Shown piece by piece: positions 35,601-40,337 of a stretch of 40,337 bases of DNA (within the stretch, counting starts at the first letter, position 1; the number at the start of each line of letters is the position of its first letter). The notes beneath the pieces were generated by a model that worked only from the letters and a program-made list of their open reading frames with translations, ran no database searches and was not told the DNA's origin. The stretch is taken from assembly GCF_003258295.1 (NCBI RefSeq), contig NZ_QKYN01000016.1:1-40337 (forward strand), in the 5' to 3' direction. The DNA is from Streptacidiphilus pinicola (GTDB lineage: Bacteria; Actinomycetota; Actinomycetes; Streptomycetales; Streptomycetaceae). The position numbers were made by a program, and so were the translations under genes.

Positions 35601-36650
35601 GCAGGCTCGCTGGCCGCCGACCGGCGTGCGCTGGGCCGCTACCGCGACGCGCTCCAGCTCGACCAGGAGACCTACCAGCAGATGAAGGAGGTGCTCGGCG
35701 AGGACGACCCGTCGACGCTGCGCATCGCCAACAACCTGGCCATCGACTACCGCTGCACCGGCGACTACGAGGCCGCCCGGGTGCTGGACGAGGAGGTCTA
35801 CACGATCCGTGTCGAGGTGCTCGGTCCGCTGCACCCGCACACCCTCACCTCGAAGGCCGCCCTCGCCGAGGACCTGCGCGCGCTCGGCGACTACAAGGGG
35901 TCGGTGAGCCTGCTCAACGAGTTCCGCGACGAGTACACCATCCCCGTCCCGGACCTGCCCTCGCTGCGGTACGCCAAGTCGCTCGCGGTCGCCCTGCGCA
36001 AGGTCGGCCAGCAGGCGGAGGCGAAGCGGCTCACCACGGAGACGTACAACCGGTACCTGGAGCGGTACGACCAGAACAACCCGGACGCGCTCTCCTGCGC
36101 GCTGAACCTGGCGGCCGAGTACTCGGCGTCCGGGGACAAGGAGGCGGCGACCGAGACCGCGAAGGAGATCTACGACCGGTTCCTGTCCACGCTCGGCGAG
36201 AGCCACCCGTCGACGCTCATCTGCGCGAACAACCTGAGCATCTACCAGCGCGACAGCGGACGGGTGGAGGAGGCGCTGGCGCTCGGGCAGCGGACCCTGC
36301 ACCTGCTGCAGCAGACGCTCGGGGACGACCACCCCTACACCCTCACCGCCATGATCAACCTGTCCAACTCCCTCGGCGACAGCGGGGAGCTGGCCATGTC
36401 GGAGTCGCTCGGGAGGGCCGCGAAGGAGGGGCTGGCGCAGCGCTACGGCGTCAAGCACCCGGACTCGGTCGTCGCCCAGGTCAACCTGGCGATCACCATC
36501 CGGGACCAGGGACGCCGGCCGGAGGCACAGGAGCTGCGGGCGCAGGCCCTGGAGGAGCTGATCAGGCAGCTGGGGGACGACCACCAGGCGGTGCAGAGCG
36601 CCCGGGCCTGGCGCCGGCTCGGGCGGGACCTGGAACTGCTGCCGCTCTGA
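32667..36650 (+). CDS. fxsT: FxsT, FxSxx-COOH system STAND protein (MinD-like NTPase, TIR-like, NB-ARC, TPR)
   Basis: The 1327-residue protein has four parts. Residues 27-330 are a MinD/ParA-type NTPase with the deviant Walker A KGGTGRT (34-40) and VLIDSRTGLSD. Residues about 352-430 are TIR-like (EDVLLSYASEDRMWAEWIEW) but lack an obvious catalytic Glu. Residues about 500-820 form an NB-ARC module with Walker A GLGGVGKT (to 550) and Walker B RRWLLIFDNADD. Residues about 900-1315 are tetratricopeptide repeats of the 42-residue type (HPQTLQTAGSLAADRRALG, DPSTLRIANNLAIDYRCTG). This is a STAND sensor/scaffold layout. GTG 32667 overlaps the fxsC stop. A 13-bp hairpin terminates the operon. Confidence 0.9.
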   Translation: MSEQEQTFAGMATPARGFPSAGRNGRIITFYSYKGGTGRTMALANAAWLLAANGKRVLTVDWDLEAPGLARFFHPFLDQTALDASTGIVDLIHEYREQALEREDRSDEWLGRMVRVRPHALSVNWQGFPGDGCLDFLPAGQAHSDYGATVANLNWDEFYEHVDGARFFQTLREEMRRHYDYVLIDSRTGLSDIAEICTVEMPDDLVVCFTLSSQSIEGASEIARRIVERHSDRGIRVLPVPMRVDDGEKSKAEAGRALARKRFGQLPQHMSPGARDRYWDAVEIPYVRFYAYEEILATFGDRSGQPGSLLSACERLVGQITEGRVSGLPPMEEDIRLHYRDRFTRPHPAAREDVLLSYASEDRMWAEWIEWVLTRAGLRVVPRELGAAPRSDGDRLRDTVTRTVAVWSAPYARAVQARAARDILVGNPSEDTRELIPVRVGETRPTGAYSNANGIDLQRLDESGAITALLRAVGRGDTPPPEAVPGEGPRYPGLRPAIWNLRLRNPSFTGRSSVLDRLRDQLRDKQRDRRSTVVLPTPQTLYGLGGVGKTQVALEYAYRFIADYDLIWWIEAEQPEQVATSLVELGRRLELRISENAAETAELVKETLRSGNHPKARRWLLIFDNADDPATIVRFFPGGPGDVLVTSRNQAWSGHAEALEVDVFQREESVDHLVRRAPALTRQEAALVAEAVGDLPLAVEIAAAWLETTGVPVADYVEELQSQPDKALGGATPDDYPDSFGRAWQVSIERLRRQMPAAVRLLQLSAFFSPDSIAISIFYSDQMMNALLPYDVELRDKNMMGRVIRAIGRYALAKVDNSSRTFQVHRMVQAVIRSGLSAEEQEELVHEVHRILVGARPDIGDTDDPENWPRFELIWPHLGPSAAETCDEADTRQLLIDRVRYLWKRGDLDRADELGRRLNVAWTEKLGEDDRQTLQLRFQLASVFRSKGLVAECLELDEDTLARQRRVLHDDHPQTLQTAGSLAADRRALGRYRDALQLDQETYQQMKEVLGEDDPSTLRIANNLAIDYRCTGDYEAARVLDEEVYTIRVEVLGPLHPHTLTSKAALAEDLRALGDYKGSVSLLNEFRDEYTIPVPDLPSLRYAKSLAVALRKVGQQAEAKRLTTETYNRYLERYDQNNPDALSCALNLAAEYSASGDKEAATETAKEIYDRFLSTLGESHPSTLICANNLSIYQRDSGRVEEALALGQRTLHLLQQTLGDDHPYTLTAMINLSNSLGDSGELAMSESLGRAAKEGLAQRYGVKHPDSVVAQVNLAITIRDQGRRPEAQELRAQALEELIRQLGDDHQAVQSARAWRRLGRDLELLPL

Positions 36651-36674
36651 GAACGCCGGCGCTCACGGGCGGGT

Positions 36675-36704
36675 GGCCGGAACGGGATCTGTCCCGTTCC
36701 GGCC
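36675..36704. terminator. Perfect 13-bp hairpin between fxsT and the convergent hydrolase
   Basis: GGCCGGAACGGGA (36675-36687) and TCCCGTTCCGGCC (36692-36704) pair perfectly around TCTG. It lies 25 nt after the fxsT stop and eight nt beyond the stop of the minus-strand hydrolase, so it serves both genes. Confidence 0.8.
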
Positions 36705-36711
36705 CCCGTCC

Positions 36712-37611
36712 TCACCCGGCGGCGTCCGGTTCCTCACCCGGGTCCTGCGAGGCCCACTGCAGCACCTCCGGCATCACCCGCATCGCGCCGAAGTGACCCT
36801 CGGCGCGGCGGATGTCGACGCGCGAGTGCGGGATCCGCTCGGCCAGCCAGACGGTGTGCTCCACGGGCGAGAAGACGTCGTCGGCGCCGTGCCAGAGCAG
36901 CACCTCGCCGGGGATCGTGGTGACGTCGAAGCCCCAGGCCTGCCGGAAGGCGAGCGCGTCGTCGATCCAGCCGCCGCTGTCACGGCGCAGCGCCTCGCGG
37001 TAGTTGGTGCGCAGCAGGCTGGTCATGGTGCCGCTGGCGAGGATCCACCGGTCCGCTGCCGGGAGCTCGCCACGGAGCTGCTCCAGCAGCCGCTGCGGAT
37101 CCTCGCGGATGTCGCGCGAACGGATGCGCAGGGTGGTGGAGAGCCGACGGCTCTGGTCGTCCTGGTACTCCCGGCGGTAGCTGTTCCGGTTGCTGGCGGA
37201 CATGCCCGCCTGCCAGTCCAGGCCCTGGGCGTCCCACGGGGCGAGCGAGACCAGGGCGGCCGTCCGCACCACCCGGTCCGCCAGCAGGGCCGCACAGGCC
37301 AGCGCGTGCGGCGAGCCGCCGCTGCGGCCGACCACGGAGAAGCGGTCGAGGCCGAGGTGGTCGGCGATGGTGCGGACGTCGTCCGCGGCGTCGCGGACGC
37401 GCCGTCCGGGGAGCCGGTCGGAGTCGCCGTAGCCGGGGCGGTCGAAGGTGATGACGCGTAAGCCCAGCCGCGACAGGAGCGAGCTGCGCGGTGTCTGCCC
37501 GAGCCGGCTGCCGGGAGTGCCGTGCAGCAGGAAGACGGGTCTGCCGTCGGGTCTGCCCCAGGTCGCCGCCGCCAGGTTGCGTCCATCGGCTGCCTTGACC
37601 TGTAGCTCCAT
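36712..37611 (-). CDS. Alpha/beta hydrolase
   Basis: The 299-residue protein has the alpha/beta-hydrolase fold: the oxyanion-hole region VFLLHGTPGSR, DRPGYGDSDR, the nucleophile elbow VVGRSGGSPHALA (central Ser), a C-terminal Asp in LLWHGADDVFSP and the catalytic His in RAEGHFGAM. The substrate is unknown. AAGGGG lies nine nt before the ATG at 37609-37611. It is convergent with fxsT and 70 nt downstream of the SLATT-like gene on the same strand, so it may be an accessory of the fxs neighbourhood or an unrelated housekeeping gene. Confidence 0.82.
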   Translation of the reverse strand: MELQVKAADGRNLAAATWGRPDGRPVFLLHGTPGSRLGQTPRSSLLSRLGLRVITFDRPGYGDSDRLPGRRVRDAADDVRTIADHLGLDRFSVVGRSGGSPHALACAALLADRVVRTAALVSLAPWDAQGLDWQAGMSASNRNSYRREYQDDQSRRLSTTLRIRSRDIREDPQRLLEQLRGELPAADRWILASGTMTSLLRTNYREALRRDSGGWIDDALAFRQAWGFDVTTIPGEVLLWHGADDVFSPVEHTVWLAERIPHSRVDIRRAEGHFGAMRVMPEVLQWASQDPGEEPDAAG

Positions 37612-37681
37612 GACCCGGTTCCCCTTCGTCGTCCTGGCAGGGCGGGAGTGCGGACCGCGGCCCCCCGGCTCCGGTGTCGGC

Positions 37682-38599
37682 TCAGATCCTCCGGTCGCTG
37701 CGGGCGCGCCAGACGGCCTGTTCCTTGGCGAGTGTCGACTCCGCCTCGCGGGCGAGCCGGGACCAGAGTTCCTCCGCGCCCGGTTCGGCCGGGTCGAGGC
37801 GGGAGAGGCGGTTCTCGATCTGTTCCAGCTCCTTGGCGGCGACGCGGTAGGCCGCGGCGAGCGGGCGGAACTGCTTGAGCTGGGTCCACGCGGTGATCGC
37901 GGCGCCGATGGTGGCGAAGGTGCCGAGCGCGTGGAGGTGGAGGGCGCCGAAGATCTGCAGCAGGGCGAGGGCCAGGCCGAAGCAGATCGCGGCCAGGGTC
38001 GCCAGGGACCACACGGTGCTCTTGTTGTCGTAGGCGTCCGCCTTGCCCACGTACCAGACGCGCTGCGCGCGGACCCGCTCGCGCAGGTAGACCTCGCGGC
38101 GGACGGCGAGGCCCTGGCCGCGCAGGTGGGTCATCTCGGCGGTGATCGCCGGCTGGGCCTCCGCGTCGATGACGCCGAGACCACGGTAGATCTCGAAGAT
38201 CTCGCTGATCTCGTCCAGGAACTGCTCGTCCGCCTCCGGCGCGTAGGCCTCGCCGTCGAAGGGGCGGGACCGGATCGAGTAGCGCCAGACCAGGCCCTTG
38301 ATCGCCTCGGCGGCCGCGCGGCTCTCGAACCAGAGCGTCTGCGGGTGTTTGGCCCGCAGCCGGCTCCAGTAGTAGAAGGCGGCCAGGAACGCCAGCAGCG
38401 ATAAGGCGGGGGACAGGTCCAGCCCGCCGGCGTGCCAGTCGGCGATGCCGAGCGCGGACGCCGCGAAGAGCGCGAGGATCTGCCCGCCGTACCAACGTGT
38501 GGCCCGTTGCTGTTCGTTGACCGCGACCTGATCGATGGTCGGGTACGGCTCCGGGATCAGTCCGTCCTCGCGGAAGTCCCGAGCGGAGTTCAAGACCAT
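37682..38599 (-). CDS. SLATT/DUF4231-like four-helix membrane protein
   Basis: The 305-residue protein has two pairs of transmembrane helices separated by a soluble helical stretch. The first pair is around residues 28-75 (GGQILALFAASALGIADW and LLAFLAAFYYW). The second is around 185-230 (SLATLAAICFGLALALLQIF and LGTFATIGAAITAWTQL). The arrangement and the RYxYVGKADAYDNKS-type junction resemble SLATT/DUF4231 proteins, predicted pore-forming effectors of bacterial conflict systems. ATG 38597-38599 has GAGGGGG nine nt upstream, with a perfect TTGACA (minus strand, 38639-38644) but no matching -10. It faces the fxs operon. The effector role is inference. Confidence 0.72.
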   Translation of the reverse strand: MVLNSARDFREDGLIPEPYPTIDQVAVNEQQRATRWYGGQILALFAASALGIADWHAGGLDLSPALSLLAFLAAFYYWSRLRAKHPQTLWFESRAAAEAIKGLVWRYSIRSRPFDGEAYAPEADEQFLDEISEIFEIYRGLGVIDAEAQPAITAEMTHLRGQGLAVRREVYLRERVRAQRVWYVGKADAYDNKSTVWSLATLAAICFGLALALLQIFGALHLHALGTFATIGAAITAWTQLKQFRPLAAAYRVAAKELEQIENRLSRLDPAEPGAEELWSRLAREAESTLAKEQAVWRARSDRRI

Positions 38600-38740
38600 G
38601 ACCGACTGCCCCCTCGCGCGCTCGCCGCCCTGAATAAGTGTCAACCTGCCCACCGTCCGTGCACAGCACACGTATTCGCCCAATCGGCGAGCGGAGGGCG
38701 GCGGTCCGCCTCTGCGGGTGACAGCAGGGATGACGGGGCG

Positions 38741-39490
38741 TCAGAAGGTGTAGAAGATGCGGTCCTTGTGCTCGGCCATCAGCTTCGCGTTCCAGTCGAG
38801 ACCGCCGTCGACGTTGCCGGAACGGAACAGCGGCGGGGTGACCCCGGCCGCGGCCAGCTTGCCGACCGCCACCGCGACGACCGCCTGCATCAGCGCCACG
38901 GTGGTGATCGTCGAGACCGGACCGAAGGTGGTCTCCGCGCCCTCGGCGGTGAGCTCGCCGTCGCCGACCGCGATCTTGCTGTCCAGGACGAGGTCGCAGA
39001 CGTCCTTGAGGTACAGCCCGTCCGGGTGCTGCGAGGTCACCTGGGCGGGGTAGGCGAGGGAGGTCACGCCGATCACCGTCAGCCCGCGCTCGCGGGCGTG
39101 GCGGGCCAGCTCGACCGGCATCACCTGGCGGCCGGAGAGCGAGATCACGAAGAGCAGGTCGCCCGCGCGGGCCGGGCCCGCGTCCAGCGTCGCGGTCGCC
39201 AGCCCCGGCACCCGCTCCAGCGCGCTGCCCAGGTGGGCCGGGACCACGTCCACCCCGATCACGCCCGGGACGGTCAGCAGGTTCATCAGCACCAGGCCGC
39301 CGGCCCGGTAGACCACGTCCTGCGCCGGGAGGGAGGAGTGCCCCGCGCCGAAGGTGAAGATCCGCCCACCCTCCCGGACGGTCCGGGCGAGCGTCTCGGC
39401 CGCCGCCTCGATCCCTGCGGACTCCTCCTCCTTGATCCGCTGGAGGTGGGTGACGGCGGCGTCCAGGTACTGACCGGCGAGATCGCTCAT
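38741..39490 (-). CDS. SIS-domain sugar-phosphate-binding protein (UPF0309 type)
   Basis: The 249-residue protein has a sugar isomerase (SIS) fold: GGRIFTFGAGHSSLPAQDVV (phosphate-binding strand-loop) and LLFVISLSGRQVMPVELA (second SIS motif with Ser residues). This is the UPF0309 group, thought to bind or isomerise phosphosugars; the substrate is not known. It is divergent from the iron repressor, an arrangement that is common in Streptomyces. The ATG at 39488-39490 starts the family-conserved MSDLAGQYLDAAVTHLQRI. Confidence 0.88.
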   Translation of the reverse strand: MSDLAGQYLDAAVTHLQRIKEEESAGIEAAAETLARTVREGGRIFTFGAGHSSLPAQDVVYRAGGLVLMNLLTVPGVIGVDVVPAHLGSALERVPGLATATLDAGPARAGDLLFVISLSGRQVMPVELARHARERGLTVIGVTSLAYPAQVTSQHPDGLYLKDVCDLVLDSKIAVGDGELTAEGAETTFGPVSTITTVALMQAVVAVAVGKLAAAGVTPPLFRSGNVDGGLDWNAKLMAEHKDRIFYTF

Positions 39491-39686
39491 CGGGTCTTCG
39501 GCTCCCCTGAGTGGCGGCTGACTAGCACATCGGTGACTGGCACGGTGCTGGGTCGCCGGTGCCGCTGTCAACATGGCACCCCGCCCCTTTCGCCGGGCCA
39601 TCCTGGTTGTCGGCGCGATGCGTAAGAATTGAGGGGCAACCGGGAGCGCGACCGGAGCACACCCGAGGAACGGAGCCCGCGGTCCG

Positions 39687-40337
39687 ATGTCAGGCCACCT
39701 GATCGACACCACCGAGATGTACCTCCGGACGATCTTCGAGCTGGAGGAAGAGGGCATCGTCCCCATGCGCGCGCGCATCGCGGAGCGCCTGGAGCAGAGC
39801 GGGCCCACGGTCAGCCAGACCGTGGCCCGGATGGAGCGCGACGGCCTCCTCACCGTCGCCGACGACCGCCACCTGGAGCTGACCGCCGAGGGCCGCAAGC
39901 TCGCAACTCGCGTCATGCGCAAGCACCGCATCGCCGAGTGCCTGCTGGTCGACGTGATCGGCCTGGAGTGGGAGCAGGTCCATGCCGAGGCGTGCCGCTG
40001 GGAGCACGTGATCAGCGAGGCGGTGGAGCGCCGCGTCCTGGAGCTGCTGCGCCACCCCACGCAGTCGCCGTACGGCAACCCGATCCCGGGCCTGGAGGAG
40101 CTGGGCGAGGCCCCGGCCGACGAGGCGGAGTCCCTGGTCGCCCTCGACGAGCTGGCCTCCGGCGAGGAAGGCCGCAGCGTCGTGGTGCGCCGCATCGGCG
40201 AGCCGATCCAGACGGACGCGCAGCTGATGTACACCCTGCGGCGGGCCGGCGTGCAGCCGGGCGCGGTGGTGAACGTGACCCAGTCCACCGGCGGCGTCCT
40301 CGTCGGCAGCGGCGGCGAGGACGCCGCCGGTGGACTG
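39687..40337 (+). CDS. Iron-dependent repressor, DtxR/IdeR/DmdR family (3' end cut by window edge)
   Basis: 217 codons are visible from the ATG at 39687 to the window end, out of about 230 expected. The protein has the DtxR N-terminal winged helix (LIDTTEMYLRTIFELEEEGI, then SGPTVSQTVARMERDGLL), a dimerisation domain with metal ligands in RKHRIAECLL and EACRWEHVISEAVERRV, and the start of the SH3-like third domain (VVVRRIGEPIQTDAQ). It binds Fe(II) and represses siderophore and uptake genes such as the lipoprotein at 4375-5448 might be. GAGGA precedes the start at 39665-39669. Confidence 0.93.
   Translation, partial: MSGHLIDTTEMYLRTIFELEEEGIVPMRARIAERLEQSGPTVSQTVARMERDGLLTVADDRHLELTAEGRKLATRVMRKHRIAECLLVDVIGLEWEQVHAEACRWEHVISEAVERRVLELLRHPTQSPYGNPIPGLEELGEAPADEAESLVALDELASGEEGRSVVVRRIGEPIQTDAQLMYTLRRAGVQPGAVVNVTQSTGGVLVGSGGEDAAGGL

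Noticed and set aside
32211-36584. A 1457-codon open frame on the minus strand opposite fxsT
   Set aside because: It is a mirror of the high-GC codon bias of fxsT. Its translation is low-complexity Arg/Val/Leu/Gln with no domain, while the plus strand carries clear P-loops and TPRs.
27380-38700. Mobile element ends, integrase or attachment sites around the fxs island
   Set aside because: No transposase, integrase, tRNA or matching direct repeats could be found at either edge by eye.

Overview
The window is very GC-rich actinobacterial chromosome, almost certainly from a member of the Streptomycetaceae (Streptomyces, Kitasatospora or Streptacidiphilus type). Supporting signs are the strong third-position GC, frequent GTG starts, leaderless-looking genes with TANNNT boxes 6-7 nt before the start codon, an intergenic inverted repeat built on GGGGCGCGGGGAACTGCGCGA, futalosine-type menaquinone genes, and typical Streptomyces families (DUF2771, DUF3027, DUF4229, DmdR-type iron repressor). 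I saw no rRNA, tRNA, CRISPR array or insertion sequence.

Region 1 (1-6.5 kb) holds a helicase-associated XPB/Ssl2-like protein cut by the left edge, a HAAS-like membrane protein, a SAM methyltransferase, a siderophore-binding lipoprotein, a HAD hydrolase and a small membrane protein. Region 2 (6.5-12 kb) holds a structured leader with a candidate 35-residue peptide, a cold-shock-domain protein, and a minus-strand operon MFS transporter / DUF2771 / mqnB / mqnD, divergent from a DUF3027 gene. Region 3 (12-14.8 kb) is a minus-strand operon of cytosine-type permease, nucleoside deaminase and a 2-oxoglutarate/Fe(II) oxygenase, with a palindromic operator candidate in front. Region 4 (14.9-21.5 kb) holds the late and early menaquinone genes: a UbiD-type decarboxylase, mqnP and ubiX, plus mqnE. 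Interspersed are an F420-reductase-like protein, an Lrp/AsnC regulator and a threonine dehydratase-like enzyme. Together regions 2 and 4 encode six futalosine-pathway steps; mqnA and mqnC are absent from the window. Region 5 (21.6-27.4 kb) holds a DUF4229 protein, a LacI regulator, a 28-residue membrane peptide, a secreted protein, serC, a citrate synthase and pdxH.

Region 6 (27.4-38.6 kb) is the most interesting part: an FxSxx-COOH (fxs) RiPP locus. It encodes a 65-residue precursor ending in FQSSI, a radical SAM/SPASM maturase fused to an HExxH domain, an AAC(3)-like acetyltransferase, and a TIR-like protein (FxsC) that keeps the candidate catalytic glutamate. It also encodes a 1327-residue STAND-type protein (MinD-like NTPase, TIR-like segment, NB-ARC, TPR). 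The last four genes of this plus-strand run are tightly arranged. Facing them on the minus strand are an alpha/beta hydrolase and a SLATT/DUF4231-like four-helix membrane protein. A peptide modification module combined with TIR, NB-ARC, TPR and SLATT parts resembles a conflict or signalling system. The component families are known; the biological role is not, and an immune-type function is my inference.

Region 7 (38.7 kb to the end) returns to core genes: a SIS-domain protein and a DmdR/IdeR-type iron repressor cut by the right edge. The fxs island therefore sits between two housekeeping blocks (citrate synthase-pdxH and SIS-dmdR).
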